Origin: Halorussus lipolyticus
GTDB lineage: Archaea > Halobacteriota > Halobacteria > Halobacteriales > Haladaptataceae
Direction of reading: 5' to 3'
Assembly: GCF_029338375.1 (NCBI RefSeq)
Contig: NZ_CP119804.1
Location: 1,818,955-1,882,954, forward strand
Length of the DNA stretch: 64,000 nucleotides
Below the pieces are notes generated by a model. The model was not told where the DNA came from and searched no databases. It was given only the letters and a program-made list of their open reading frames with translations. Position numbers and translations under genes: made by a program. Of the stretch, positions 1-9,656 are shown piece by piece; positions within the stretch are counted from its first letter, which is position 1, and every line of letters begins with the position of its first letter.

Positions 1-372
1 GAATATCTGCTTGCGTTCGACCAACTGCTCGGCGCGTACGTCGGGATTCGTCCCGAAGAACCCCTGAACCGACCCGTCCCACTCGACCAGAATCCCCTCC
101 CAGATAGTGAGTTCGTCGGGCGGCCAGTTGGAGAACTCGCAGGTGTCGATTTCGCTCACGTCGGGGTCGTCGTCGGTCTTGTCGGTCAGCAGAACGATTT
201 TCTGCCGGAGGCTGTCGCCGAGTCGCTCCGGGTAGTCGAACGCCATCCGCCGAGTGGCCCGGAACCGATTCGGTTCGTCCTGCGTGGCTACTCCTCCGAC
301 CCCGAACGCGCCGACCGCGCTCTGTTTGAGAAAGCTTCGCCTGTCGATGTCGGTCTCTATTTCCTCGGTCAT
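1..372 (-). CDS. Tat-exported protein, N-terminal part (truncated by window edge)
   Basis: Reading the minus strand from an ATG at 372 gives 124 codons that run off the window start. The N-terminus has a twin-arginine signal (DIDRRSFLKQSAVGAFGVGG), so the product should be folded in the cytoplasm and exported by Tat. The mature part contains RRMAFDYPERLGDSLRQK and IWEGILVEWDGSVQGFFGT. I do not recognise the family from this fragment. It is divergent from the transducer gene at 480, and the roughly 100-base gap presumably holds both promoters. The function is unknown and the rest lies outside the window. Confidence 0.75.
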   Translation of the reverse strand, partial: MTEEIETDIDRRSFLKQSAVGAFGVGGVATQDEPNRFRATRRMAFDYPERLGDSLRQKIVLLTDKTDDDPDVSEIDTCEFSNWPPDELTIWEGILVEWDGSVQGFFGTNPDVRAEQLVERKQIF

Positions 373-479
373 CTCCCCATCCCATTCGGATAAGACCGCC
401 GACGCCTGTAACGGTTATCGCCGCTCTCGGAAATCGTGATGATTTAAGTCCCCAGATAGGTATTTTGTGATTGACTAAA

Positions 480-1994
480 ATGACTGAAATCTTCCCGGAA
501 TCGACACGTGATTTGTCGGTCGAACCGGCCGACCTCGACGCACGGAAGGCACTCGCGGGATTCGACGACGCGGACGCCGAAACCCTATCGAGCCTCGGCC
601 TCGACGGGCGAAGCGAGGCCGTCGCCGACAGCATCCGAGACGCCTACGCCGACCACGAGGAGGTAGACGACGACCAACGCGAGGCGCTCGCGGACCTCGG
701 CGCGTCCCTGACCGAGCAAACCGCCTACGACGCCGACGGGTTCGCTCAGCGCGGCCAGTTCGGCGCGGCCCACGAGGACCTCGGTCTGTCGGCGTCCGAG
801 TTCCTGTGTAGTCAGGCCCGATTGTTCGAGGCGGTCCTGCCCGCGCTCCGCGACGCGCTCCGGACCGAAGTCGAGTTGACCGTCGAAGACCACCTCGCCG
901 AGAGCGACGACGAGGTTGCGGCCGACGGTGGGGAGGTCGTTGCGGCCGATTCATCGGTAGACACCGGCCCGATAGTCGAGGCCGTCAACGACCGGGTGGA
1001 CGAGACGTTCGAGCAGGTCGCGTCGCTCGGCCGGTTGTTCGCGCTGGACGCCAGCGTCGGACTCGACGCCTACGAGGACGGCGGTGACGACGAGGAACTC
1101 GAAGCACTCCGCGAGGAGAACGAGCAGTTGGAGCGCCGCCTGAACCGTGTCGATGCGGTCGGCGAGGAGACCCAGATGACGGTCGCGGACCTCAACGAGT
1201 CGTCCGAGGACGTAAACGAGAGCGCCCAAGAAATCAGTCAACTCACCGACGAGCAGTCCGAGCAGATGAACCAGATTGCCAAAGAGGTCTCCAAGCAGTC
1301 GGCCACCATCGAGGAGATAGCCGCCAGCGCCGAGGAGGTCGGCGAGCAGAGTCGCGAGGCCCAAGAACTCGCCGAACAGGGCAAGGAACTCGGCGAGCGC
1401 GCAATCGAGGCCACCCTCGAGACCGACGAGGCCCGAGAGAGCATCGTAGAAGATGCCCAAGCACTGCAAAATGCGGTCGAAGAAATCGGCGATGCGGTCG
1501 AGATGATTAACGACGTTGCCGACCAGACCAACCTGCTGGCGCTCAACGCCTCAATCGAGGCCGCCCGCGCCGGCGAGGCCGGAGACGGGTTCGCGGTCGT
1601 CGCCGAGGAGGTCAAGAATCTCGCCGAGGAGTCCCAAGACCGGGCCTCGGAAATCGAGTCGATGGTGGGTCGCATCGAGGACCGCGCTCAGAGTACCCTC
1701 GATAGCCTCGGCGAGAGCGAACGCTCCATCTCCGACACCGTGGAGGCGGTCGAACAGACCAGCGACAAACTCGAACGCATCGTGGACGCCGCGACCGAGA
1801 CGGCGACCGGGATGGGCGAAATCACCGACGCGACCGACCAGCAGGCCGCCAGCACCGAGGAGGTCGCCAGCATGATAGACGACGCCGCCGAGAAGGCCGA
1901 CCGGGTGTCCGACGAGGTGGACAGCATCGCCGCGGCGACCGAGGAGCAGGTGATGATGATAGCCGAACTCGAAGATACCGTCTCGAACCTCTAA
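480..1994 (+). CDS. Soluble methyl-accepting transducer with diverged globin-like sensor (HemAT-like)
   Basis: This is a cytoplasmic chemotaxis/aerotaxis transducer of about 504 residues with no membrane segment. Residues ~20-150 resemble the globin-coupled sensor of Hem[16 protein letters not shown] is typical of its first helices, and [14 protein letters not shown] keeps the His expected in the heme-proximal helix. Residues ~190-504 form a long coiled coil with the conserved signalling tip [16 protein letters not shown], which contacts CheA/CheW. Glu/Gln pairs along the coil are plausible methylation sites. The ATG at 480 was preferred over an in-frame TTG at 471. A TATA-like gatttaagt lies about 35 bases upstream. 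It converges with ppc with only ten bases between stops. Heme binding is inferred, since the sensor is shorter and more divergent than typical HemAT. Confidence 0.85.
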   Translation: MTEIFPESTRDLSVEPADLDARKALAGFDDADAETLSSLGLDGRSEAVADSIRDAYADHEEVDDDQREALADLGASLTEQTAYDADGFAQRGQFGAAHEDLGLSASEFLCSQARLFEAVLPALRDALRTEVELTVEDHLAESDDEVAADGGEVVAADSSVDTGPIVEAVNDRVDETFEQVASLGRLFALDASVGLDAYEDGGDDEELEALREENEQLERRLNRVDAVGEETQMTVADLNESSEDVNESAQEISQLTDEQSEQMNQIAKEVSKQSATIEEIAASAEEVGEQSREAQELAEQGKELGERAIEATLETDEARESIVEDAQALQNAVEEIGDAVEMINDVADQTNLLALNASIEAARAGEAGDGFAVVAEEVKNLAEESQDRASEIESMVGRIEDRAQSTLDSLGESERSISDTVEAVEQTSDKLERIVDAATETATGMGEITDATDQQAASTEEVASMIDDAAEKADRVSDEVDSIAAATEEQVMMIAELEDTVSNL

Positions 1995-2004
1995 GCCCCG
2001 ATTG

Positions 2005-4707
2005 CTATCCGGTATTCTTCATTCCGGCCGCGATGCCCTTGACGGTCAGTCGCAGGGTGCGGTCCTCCTCGGGGATGCGGTGAGACTGGGCGAGGAGTTT
2101 GACCTGCAGGAGGTTCAGGGGGTCCACGTAGGGGTTGCGCCGTTCCAGACTCTCCTCTAGCCAGTCCCGGCGAAGCAGACCCTCGCGCCCGGTAATCTCG
2201 CCCACCAGTTCGACCGCCCGGTCGTACTCGTCCTCGATTCTCGGGAAGAACTCCTCGCGCAGGTCTTCGGGCGCGAGTTGGGCGTACTCTGCGGCGATTT
2301 CGAGGTCGGTCCGGGCCAGCGCCAGCGCGGCGTTGTCCAGCGTCGTCCGGAAGAAGGGCCACTCGTCGTACATCGCGCTGAGCGTCTCTACGTCGCCTCC
2401 GGCGTCCAGATACGCATCCAACCCCTCAGCGAGCGAGTACCACCCCGGCAGGATGGCTCTGGCTTGGGTCCACGAGAACACCCACGGAATCGCCCGCAGG
2501 TCCTCGACGGTGCGCTCGCCGGACCGCGAGGCGGGCCGCGACCCCAGATTTAGTTCCTCGATGACCTCGATTGGCGTGGCCTGCTCGAAGTACGAGACGA
2601 ACCCCTCGGTCTCCAGCAGGCCTCGGTAGGCCTCGCGGGCAGAATCGGCCGCCGTCTCCATCGCCTCAGCCCACTCGTCCGGGACCTCCTCAATCGGTTC
2701 CCGGATGGCCTCGTGGCGGGCGCGGAGTTGTGCGTTGAGCATCTGCTCTAGATTTCGCTCGGCGATTTTCGGGTTGGCGTACTTCTCGGCGATGGCCTCG
2801 CCCTGCTCGGTGAACTTGACTTCGCCCGTGATGGTCTCGTTGGGGAGCGCCAGCAGGGCGTCGTTCATCGGGCCGCCGCCCCGAGAGATGGACCCGCCCC
2901 GGCCGTGGAACAGTCGGAGGCGCACGTCGTGGTCGTCGCAGATTTCGGCGAGGCGCTTTTGGTTGCGGTAGAGGCTCCAGTTCGCCGCCAGAAAGCCGTT
3001 CTCCTTGTTCGAGTCGGAGTAGCCGAGCATGATTTCTTGGGTTCCCTTGCGGGCCTCGACCACAGCGGCGTAGGCGTCGTTCTCGAACAGCGTGCCCATG
3101 ATTCGGCGCGCGCCGGAGAGCGCCGACTCGGTTTCCAGCAGGGGCACCACGTCGAGGCCCGAGTAGCCCGGCAGGTCTACGACACCGGCTTGGTCGGCCA
3201 GAAACAGAACTTCCAACACGTGACTCGGCTCCTCGGTCATGCTGATGCAGTAGGTGTCGATGGCCTGCGTGCCGTACTCGTCCTGCCAGTCGGCGGTCCG
3301 GGCAAACAGCGTCAGGACCCGACTCGCGGTCTCGCCGAGGTCGTCAGCGTCCGCGGCCGCTTCCACGTCGATGATGGCGTCGTCCTGCAAGATGGCCTCG
3401 GTCAGGGTCTCGACGCGCTCGTCTTCGTCCATCTCGGCGTAGTCGATGCCCTCCCGAGCGAGGGCCTCGCCGACCGCCTCGGTGTGGTTCTGCTGGTGGT
3501 CGCGCAAGTCGAGACTCGCCAACGAGAGGCCGAACGTCTCGACCCGTCGCCGGAAGGGGTCCACGTCGTTCTCGGCGACGACTTCCGCGCCGTTCTCCCG
3601 GAGGCTTTCGGCGATGGCGTCCACGTCGGCCAGCAGTTCGTCGGCGTCCTCGTACTCGCCGGGCCGCACGTCGCCGATTCGGTCCAGACGCTCGCGCATC
3701 AACTTGAGTTTCTGGCGGTAGGGTTCGTCGGGGTAGCGTTCTTCGGCCTCGTCGGCGACCTTCGGCAGTCGCTCGCGGTCGGCCTCGATTCGTTCCCGGA
3801 GGCCGTCGCCGACCGCGATGGCCCGGTCGCTCTGGCTCAGGACGCCCGAGAGGCGCTTGCACTCGTCGCGGTACCGCGCGACCACCACCTCTCGCTGGCG
3901 GTCCAGCGTCTCGGCCGTGACTTCGGGGGTGACGAAGGGGTTGCCGTCCCGGTCGCTCCCGGCCCACGACCGGAACTCGAACAGTTTGGGGACCGAAACC
4001 TCGCCGAACTCGTCGCCGAGTTCGCGCTCCAGTTCGTCGTACACCTCGCCCACAACGTCGAACAGCGTGTTTTCGAGGTACCACTGGACGTTGAGCGCCT
4101 CGTCGGTGACCTCGGGCCGCCGGTCCCGGACTTGCGGGGTCTGCCAGAGGCTGGTGACCTCGGCTTCGAGGTCGCGCTCGACGGCGGCCTCCTCGCGGTC
4201 GGTGAGTCGGCGCTCGTCCAGCGTTTCGAGGGCTTGCGCCACCGACCGGAGTTTGGCCTTGACCGTCTTCCGGCGGGCCTCGGTCGGGTGGGCGGTGAAG
4301 GTGGGTTCGACCAGCACGTCGTCTAAGACCTGCTGGATTTCGGCTTCGTCGGCGTCCTCGTCGGCCAGCACCTCGGCGGCCTCGGCCACGCTGTCGGCCA
4401 GCGTCCCCGCTTGGCTTCCCTCCCGGACCGCCCGGACTCGCTCGCGCTCCTCGGCGAGATTGATGAGTTCGAAGTAGGTCGCAAAGGCGCGGGCCACCAC
4501 CCCGGCGCGCTCCGGCGGCAGGTCGGCGAGTTCCGACCGGAGGAGGTCCCGACTGTCGGCGTCTCCTCGGCGGTAGTCGATGGAATCGGTCCGGACCGAC
4601 TCGACTAACTCGAAGGCCTCGGCCGAGGTCTGGTCGGCCAGCACGTCCCCCAAGAGCGCGCCGAGTTCCCGCACGTCCTGTCGCACGTCTCTGTCGTGGA
4701 GTCGCAT
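2005..4707 (-). CDS. ppc: Phosphoenolpyruvate carboxylase
   Basis: The enzyme carboxylates PEP with bicarbonate to oxaloacetate, an anaplerotic step into the TCA cycle. At 900 residues it has the normal length of the bacterial-type family, which haloarchaea use. Signatures occur in order: TFTAHPTEARRK with a catalytic His (~150), GSDRDGNPFVTPEVT (~250), LGYSDSNKENGF (~560), FHGRGGSISRGGGP (~600) and the C-terminal AGMKNTG, where homologs also end, so the gene is intact. The start ATG at 4707 precedes RLHDRDVRQDVRELG, as expected for the N-terminal helix. It is transcribed alone and flanked by unrelated genes. Confidence 0.97.
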   Translation of the reverse strand: MRLHDRDVRQDVRELGALLGDVLADQTSAEAFELVESVRTDSIDYRRGDADSRDLLRSELADLPPERAGVVARAFATYFELINLAEERERVRAVREGSQAGTLADSVAEAAEVLADEDADEAEIQQVLDDVLVEPTFTAHPTEARRKTVKAKLRSVAQALETLDERRLTDREEAAVERDLEAEVTSLWQTPQVRDRRPEVTDEALNVQWYLENTLFDVVGEVYDELERELGDEFGEVSVPKLFEFRSWAGSDRDGNPFVTPEVTAETLDRQREVVVARYRDECKRLSGVLSQSDRAIAVGDGLRERIEADRERLPKVADEAEERYPDEPYRQKLKLMRERLDRIGDVRPGEYEDADELLADVDAIAESLRENGAEVVAENDVDPFRRRVETFGLSLASLDLRDHQQNHTEAVGEALAREGIDYAEMDEDERVETLTEAILQDDAIIDVEAAADADDLGETASRVLTLFARTADWQDEYGTQAIDTYCISMTEEPSHVLEVLFLADQAGVVDLPGYSGLDVVPLLETESALSGARRIMGTLFENDAYAAVVEARKGTQEIMLGYSDSNKENGFLAANWSLYRNQKRLAEICDDHDVRLRLFHGRGGSISRGGGPMNDALLALPNETITGEVKFTEQGEAIAEKYANPKIAERNLEQMLNAQLRARHEAIREPIEEVPDEWAEAMETAADSAREAYRGLLETEGFVSYFEQATPIEVIEELNLGSRPASRSGERTVEDLRAIPWVFSWTQARAILPGWYSLAEGLDAYLDAGGDVETLSAMYDEWPFFRTTLDNAALALARTDLEIAAEYAQLAPEDLREEFFPRIEDEYDRAVELVGEITGREGLLRRDWLEESLERRNPYVDPLNLLQVKLLAQSHRIPEEDRTLRLTVKGIAAGMKNTG

Positions 4708-4852
4708 ACCACACTACTTCGTGGTGACGAGGCTAAAACGTCGGGAACGTGTGAAAATTGCCACTCGGATTCGAGTTAACTAGTTATCTGCTCGGGGTCG
4801 GGCTTCGGACACTCCAACACAGATTAGTGCCCGACGCTCCTCACCTCCGCAC

Positions 4853-5245
4853 ATGAGCGACGTGACACTCGTCTACGACGACGACTGCGGGTTCTGTACG
4901 TGGTGGGCCGACTTCTTCGCGGAACGGTCGGACTTCCGCATCGTCGGCTTCACCGAGTTGACCGACAACGAGCGCGAACGTCTGCCCGACGACTACGAGG
5001 AGTGTTCGCATCTCCTCGCGGACGGTCGGGTCTACTCCTGCGGCGAGTCGCTGGAACAGGCGTTCGTCCGGTCGGACCTCGGCGACGGCGCGGGAGGACT
5101 GGTCAAGTTCCTCCGGAACTTCCGGGACTACAACGAGTTCCGCGAGCAGATGTATCGGGCGGTCGCAGACCACCGAGGAGACCTCGGCGTGGTCGTCTCG
5201 AAGACGCCGCCAGCGCAAAAGAAGTCGGATTCAGACGACAGTTAG
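4853..5245 (+). CDS. DCC-family thiol-disulfide oxidoreductase-like protein
   Basis: This small cytoplasmic protein of 130 residues starts with VTLVYDDDCGFCTWW. The DxDCxxC motif immediately after the first beta strand defines the DCC (DUF393) family of thioredoxin-fold proteins, in which the two cysteines are the presumed redox pair. A further Cys pattern (EECSHLL, VYSCGESLEQAF) follows in the usual place. The C-terminal tail is Lys/Ser/Asp-rich. The substrate is unknown for the family. It is a single gene between ppc (divergent) and the convergent tfs gene. The family call is firm; the activity is inferred. Confidence 0.85.
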   Translation: MSDVTLVYDDDCGFCTWWADFFAERSDFRIVGFTELTDNERERLPDDYEECSHLLADGRVYSCGESLEQAFVRSDLGDGAGGLVKFLRNFRDYNEFREQMYRAVADHRGDLGVVVSKTPPAQKKSDSDDS

Positions 5246-5368
5246 CCGCGCTGGCGAATCCAACAGCGTCGGCGGTCCGCCAGCGAAATCGGTTCGACCG
5301 GAGGCGGCGAGCGTTCGCTACGTTTCGAGCGCGACTGCTGGGCGGTAGCCACAGGTCCGAAAATCGAG

Positions 5369-5698
5369 TTAGCTGTACTCCCGCCAGCGGTGGCCGCACT
5401 CCTGACACTTGAAGAAGCGCGTCGGCGGTTCGTCCGCAGAGCCGGTCTGCTTGATGGTGTACCACGCCTTGCCGTGGCCGCACTCGTCGCAGGTCACGTC
5501 CTCGGCGGTGGGTTTGCCCTCGAAGTTGGCGTCCTCGGAAGTCTCGATGACCTCCGAATCGCCCTGCTCCTCGGTGGAGACGAACTCGGCGGCCTTCTCC
5601 TCGTCCTTGTCGCTGGTGTCCTGACAGTCGTCGTTCGTACAGATCATCTTCGACCCCATGGATTTCATCATGGAACCGCATTCGTCGCAGAATTGCAT
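5369..5698 (-). CDS. tfs: Transcription factor S (TFIIS/RPB9-like RNA cleavage factor)
   Basis: TFS stimulates the intrinsic transcript-cleavage activity of archaeal RNA polymerase and rescues backtracked complexes. The 109-residue protein has the two expected zinc ribbons. The N-terminal one is FCDECGSMMKSMGSKMICT plus a following Cys. The C-terminal one has CDECGHGKAWYTIKQ and FFKCQECGHRWREYS. Between them is the acidic loop SADEPPTRF, whose Asp-Glu pair reaches into the polymerase active site. The linker is long, Glu/Asp-rich and low complexity, as in other haloarchaeal TFS proteins. The start ATG at 5698 sits directly before the first ribbon. Confidence 0.96.
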   Translation of the reverse strand: MQFCDECGSMMKSMGSKMICTNDDCQDTSDKDEEKAAEFVSTEEQGDSEVIETSEDANFEGKPTAEDVTCDECGHGKAWYTIKQTGSADEPPTRFFKCQECGHRWREYS

Positions 5699-5905
5699 AC
5701 TGGATGGCTAACGCCCGGTTGTTGATAAGCGCCACGTTCCTTTGGATGCGGGTTTCGAGGAGTCTCGACTGCTCGCGCTGACGGTACGACCGCAATCGTG
5801 GACGCCAGAACCGACGTGATGAACGTCTCTCGAAGCCCCCGGCCGGTCACAGGATAGGGGAAGACAAAGATTTCCTAAAGACATCTAATTAATGTCTATA
5901 AACAT

Positions 5906-7102
5906 CTAACTATTTCTTAGTTCTCCGGAGTCGGCCCCTGAATCCGAACGCTCGCCACCGACCTCCTCCGACCCCCGACCGGACGCCGCGGCCTCGATTT
6001 TCCGGAGTCGGTCCGGTCGGGCGACCACGTAAACCGTGTCCTCGGCCCCGAGGGCCCGGTTGTCCGGAGGAATCGTCTCGACGCCCTCGGTTGTTCGGAC
6101 CGCGACCACCGTGGCGTCGAGGCCACCGACCGGGGTGCCGACCAACGGACTGTCCCCGGCTAGCGTCACCGCGCCGACCGTCTCGTCGGCAGACCGAAGT
6201 CGCGCGGAGAACTCCCGGTCTGGCCGGAGTTCGGTCGGGAGCGTCACCAGTCGATACTCGGCGTCGGGGTCGAGTTCGGCGGCGTCCTCGGCGTCGAGCG
6301 CGAGGGTCGCCACGTCGCCGACCGTCGCCCGGAGTTCGGCGGTAGCGACGCGCGCGGTGTCGGGACCGTCCCGCCAGACCTGCACGAGGTCCCCGGCGCT
6401 CGCGCTGAACGCCGGGTCCGCCCAGACTGCCATCGCCACGGTGCCGGGGGCGAGCGTCGGGCCGATGCCGACCGCCCGGCCGCCGGCCGCGAGGTACTCG
6501 ACGGTGCCGTCGTCGGCCAGTTCCGCGTCCACCCGGCCGACGCCGTAGTCGTCGCGGAGGCGCTCGGCGAGGCGGTCCCGGAGTTCGGCGACCGTCAATC
6601 CGCGAGGGAACCGGAGCGTCTTGCCCGAAAGCGTCGCCTTCGTCTCGTCGTCGAGCGGTTCGTACCCGTCTATCGACTCGATGTCGTCGGGGAGTTCGAC
6701 CGCGACGTACCGGCCGACCGACCGGACGAGGAGATTCAGGTTTCGGTCGAGGCCCGCCTCGCGGGACCCGACCAGTAGGTCCGTGACGAGGACGGCACCC
6801 GAGCGCGCTCCGACCGCCCCGGCGGCCGCCCCGAGGACGAACGCCGTGACGTTGACCAGAACCACCTCCGTCGCCGGGACCGCTCGCCCGCCGAGGAACT
6901 GCCGGAGCGCCGTCGTGGTGTTGAGCCATCCGCCCACCGCGCCGAGACCGATTAGCACGCCCAACCCCTCGGGCATCGGTTCGCGAGTGTACGACCGGTA
7001 GAGCATGCCGAGACCGGTGGCGACGCCGCCAGACAGCAGGGCGAGGCCGACCACCCGAACGAGCGCCGTCACCGGACGTTCGAGCGCCGAGGCCACGCTC
7101 AT
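5906..7102 (-). CDS. Membrane protein with TrkA-C (RCK_C) domains, second gene of a pair
   Basis: The protein has 398 residues. The first ~115 are hydrophobic with about three membrane helices (LVRVVGLALLSGGVATGLG, LGVLIGLGAVGGWLN, VVLVNVTAFVLGAAAGAVG). The rest is soluble and ends in an RCK_C/TrkA-C module (VGTPVGGLDATVVAVRT, then EDTVYVVARPDRL). RCK_C domains bind ligands and gate K+ transport proteins. The ATG overlaps the stop of the upstream gene by four bases (ATGA), so the two are translationally coupled. Both are divergent from the K+ channel at 8487, which suggests a joint role in K+ homeostasis. Whether it conducts ions itself or regulates a channel cannot be told. Confidence 0.8.
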   Translation of the reverse strand: MSVASALERPVTALVRVVGLALLSGGVATGLGMLYRSYTREPMPEGLGVLIGLGAVGGWLNTTTALRQFLGGRAVPATEVVLVNVTAFVLGAAAGAVGARSGAVLVTDLLVGSREAGLDRNLNLLVRSVGRYVAVELPDDIESIDGYEPLDDETKATLSGKTLRFPRGLTVAELRDRLAERLRDDYGVGRVDAELADDGTVEYLAAGGRAVGIGPTLAPGTVAMAVWADPAFSASAGDLVQVWRDGPDTARVATAELRATVGDVATLALDAEDAAELDPDAEYRLVTLPTELRPDREFSARLRSADETVGAVTLAGDSPLVGTPVGGLDATVVAVRTTEGVETIPPDNRALGAEDTVYVVARPDRLRKIEAAASGRGSEEVGGERSDSGADSGELRNS

Positions 7103-8409
7103 CGGTCCGCCTCCTCGTCAGTCCCCGAGACGGCCTCCCCATCGCTTCCCGCGACTTCGCCGAACCGGTCGAGCGCGTCGCGCTGACCGACGACGTAGAG
7201 TTCGTCGCCCGCTGTGAGGCGGGTCGTTCCCGCCGGTGCGACGGTCCACTCGCTCCCCCGGCGCACCGCCAGCACCGCGATGCCGAACTCGTCCCGGACC
7301 GCGGCGTCACCGAGGAGCGTCCCGTCGAGCGGCCCGCCGCCGGCCAGTTCCACCCGCCGGATTCGCTTGCCGTCCCGGCGCAGAAGCGAGAGGAGTTCGA
7401 ACTCCCGGCGGGTGCCACGCGCTCGGACCCGGATTGCGGCCGACGCCGCGCCGAGCAGAGTCCGGGCCTCTCGCCGGGGCACCGCGACCGTCACCCGGCC
7501 CTCGCCGCCGGTCGCCTGCCCCGACGCCGCACTCGGAGTTGCCATTTTGACGGTGGAGTCGGTTCCGTCGGTCGTCGCCGGCGTATCGGCGTCTGGCGAG
7601 GTCGGCCGTGAGACCGGAGCGCGGGCGTCGGTCTCCGACCCGGACCCCGACCGGGCGCTCAGGACGGTGCCCTCGACTTCTGTCTCGGGCGTCGAAACCG
7701 TCACCTCGTCCCGGCGGGCGAGACCAGTCGGCACCAGCGCGTCCACCGAAACCGCCCGGTGGCCAGTCGGAACTCGCCGTGAGAGCGACCCCGCCGGCGG
7801 GGCGGCGCTGACCGTCGCCCGGCCCTTGGCGTCGATGGTGGCCGACACCGCCGCGAGGTCGTAGTCGGTCCGGAGGCGCTCCTCCAGTCTGAGTTCCAAC
7901 TCCGACAGCGGCAGGTCGGCGGGAAACGTCCACTCGCCGGCCCGAATCGTCGCCCGGAGGTCGTCGGGGAGCGACGGGTAGCCCTCCACGTCGCCCACGT
8001 CGCCGGTGACGCCGACCCGGACCTGACCGAACCGGCCCACTCGCTCGATGGCGTCGGCCGAGAGGCCTCGGTCGCGGAGTCCCCTGAGCGTGAACCGCCG
8101 GGGGAACTCGGCCCCCATTCGGTCGCCCTGAGCGTGGGCGTAGAGGGTCGCCATCATCACGACCAGCGCCGACACCAGCGCGGTCGGCGAGGTGACGAAC
8201 TGGGGGTCGAGCAGGCCGAGCAAGCCGCCCTGAATCCCGGCGATGGCGACTCCGAAGACCAGCACACCGAATCCCGGAATCGTGACGCCCGTGAAGTACC
8301 GGAAGGTGAAACCGAGCGACCACGCCACGAGTGCAGGGACGACAGCAGTCAGCACGCCGATATAGATGCCCAACAGGAGTTCGACGAGGAGGTCGGGACC
8401 GAGAGCCAT
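7099..8409 (-). CDS. Membrane protein with TrkA-C (RCK_C) domain, first gene of a pair
   Basis: It is built like its downstream neighbour, with a hydrophobic N-terminus (LLLGIYIGVLTAVVPALVAW, then IPGFGVLVFGVAIAGIQGG and VTSPTALVSALVVMMATLY) followed by a soluble half. RCK_C-type segments are LDGTLLGDAAVRDEFGIAVL and GDELYVVGQRDAL near the C-terminus. The two genes share the layout and motifs such as EGYPSLPDDL versus DGYEPLDDETK, so they look like an old tandem duplication. I chose the ATG at 8409; a GTG at 8433 is also possible and would sit close to the start of transcription. It lies in a divergent promoter region shared with the channel gene. Confidence 0.8.
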   Translation of the reverse strand: MALGPDLLVELLLGIYIGVLTAVVPALVAWSLGFTFRYFTGVTIPGFGVLVFGVAIAGIQGGLLGLLDPQFVTSPTALVSALVVMMATLYAHAQGDRMGAEFPRRFTLRGLRDRGLSADAIERVGRFGQVRVGVTGDVGDVEGYPSLPDDLRATIRAGEWTFPADLPLSELELRLEERLRTDYDLAAVSATIDAKGRATVSAAPPAGSLSRRVPTGHRAVSVDALVPTGLARRDEVTVSTPETEVEGTVLSARSGSGSETDARAPVSRPTSPDADTPATTDGTDSTVKMATPSAASGQATGGEGRVTVAVPRREARTLLGAASAAIRVRARGTRREFELLSLLRRDGKRIRRVELAGGGPLDGTLLGDAAVRDEFGIAVLAVRRGSEWTVAPAGTTRLTAGDELYVVGQRDALDRFGEVAGSDGEAVSGTDEEADR

Positions 8410-8486
8410 TGCGTATACTCCCGACAGACTCACGACCCCTAAAGAACTACCGACCTTTTTTATCCGAGACGGCGAGAGAAACGGGT

Positions 8487-9656
8487 ATGGAGGCGAGAAC
8501 GTGGCGGGGCCGGGTCGGCGTCCGCGTCATCGTGACTCTGACGTTCGCAGTCGCCCTGCTCTCGATAGCTACGGGCGTCTCCAGCATCGGGTTCACCGCG
8601 GCCTCGACCCAGAACCTCTTTGGCGGGCAGATTCCCGAGTGGGCACAGGAGACCGCCGGATTCACCGGGACGCTGACCGGGTTCCTGATGCTGGCCAGCG
8701 CGTTCGGGATGCGCCGCGGCTTGCGGTCCGCGTGGTACTCGACGGTCCTCCTGCTCCCCCTGACCGCGGTACAGGGGTTGGTCCAGTCGAGTCCCTACTC
8801 GATACCGCTGGTCGCGGTGTCGCTGGCCTCGCTCCCGGTGGTCCTCGCGGGTCGTCCCCGCTTCGACCGCGACGTAGACCTCTCGGCCTCGCAACTCGCC
8901 GCGCTGGCCGCCCTCGCCGGTGTCCAGATGTACGGAACGACCGGAGCCTACGCCCTCGCCGACCACTTCCAGAACTTGGACACGCCCCTCGACGCCTTCT
9001 ACTACACGCTCGTCACCGCCAGCACCGTTGGATATGGCGACATCACGCCAGCGACCCAGACCGGACGACTGTTCAGTCTGTCCGTCGTCGTCCTCGGCAC
9101 TGCGAGTTTCGCCGTCGCGCTGGCCTCGCTGTTGGGTCCCGCAATCGAAGCCCGCCTCGCATCAGCACTCGGAAGAATGACAGAAGCACAACTCGAACTC
9201 CTCGAAGACCACGTTATCGTCCTCGGGTACGGCGACCTGACCGAACCGATTCTGAACGAACTCGACGGCCAATCCGAGTTCGTGGTCGTGACGCCGGACC
9301 CGGAGCGAGCCAGCGAACTCAACGACCGCGGATTCAAAGTCCTGAAGGCCGACCCGAGCGACGAGGAGCCACTCAGGCGGGTCGGCATCGAAGAAGCGCG
9401 GGCGGTCGTCGCCGCCACGAACAACGACGCCGAGGACGCGCTGGCCGTCCTGACCGCCCGCCAACTCAACCCCGACGTGCGCATCGTCGCCGCCGCCACC
9501 GACCGCGAGAACGTGGACAAACTCCGGCGGGCGGGCGCTGACTCGGTTATCAGTCCGGCCAGCATCGGCGGCCACCTCCTCGTTCGCTCGGCGCTCGGGA
9601 GCGACGGGATGGAGAGCGTGGCCGACCGACTCTCCGGCGAGTCGCCGAAAAGCTGA
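8487..9656 (+). CDS. Potassium channel with C-terminal RCK (TrkA-N) domain
   Basis: This is a ligand-gated K+ channel subunit of about 389 residues. Four hydrophobic segments come first, then the pore region with the selectivity filter ASTVGYGDITP (~residues 175-185) and the inner helix LFSLSVVVLGTASFAVALAS. The cytoplasmic part is an RCK domain opening with HVIVLGYGDLTEPILNEL, a Rossmann nucleotide-binding start, and continuing through VVAATNNDAEDALAVLTARQ. The ATG at 8487 was chosen because a TATA-like ttttttatc lies about 25-30 bases upstream, implying a leaderless transcript; longer in-frame extensions are Arg-rich and not membrane-like. It is divergent from two TrkA-C membrane proteins. 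Confidence 0.9.
   Translation: MEARTWRGRVGVRVIVTLTFAVALLSIATGVSSIGFTAASTQNLFGGQIPEWAQETAGFTGTLTGFLMLASAFGMRRGLRSAWYSTVLLLPLTAVQGLVQSSPYSIPLVAVSLASLPVVLAGRPRFDRDVDLSASQLAALAALAGVQMYGTTGAYALADHFQNLDTPLDAFYYTLVTASTVGYGDITPATQTGRLFSLSVVVLGTASFAVALASLLGPAIEARLASALGRMTEAQLELLEDHVIVLGYGDLTEPILNELDGQSEFVVVTPDPERASELNDRGFKVLKADPSDEEPLRRVGIEEARAVVAATNNDAEDALAVLTARQLNPDVRIVAAATDRENVDKLRRAGADSVISPASIGGHLLVRSALGSDGMESVADRLSGESPKS

Noticed and set aside
475..1927. Several long frames opposite the transducer gene
   Set aside because: They are antisense shadows of a GC-rich coding sequence: Arg/Pro-rich, without start context, and without the acidic haloarchaeal signature.
2905..4326. A 473-codon plus-strand frame inside ppc
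   Set aside because: It mirrors the intact PEP carboxylase on the other strand, which has all family motifs; the frame exists only because GC-rich third positions avoid stops.
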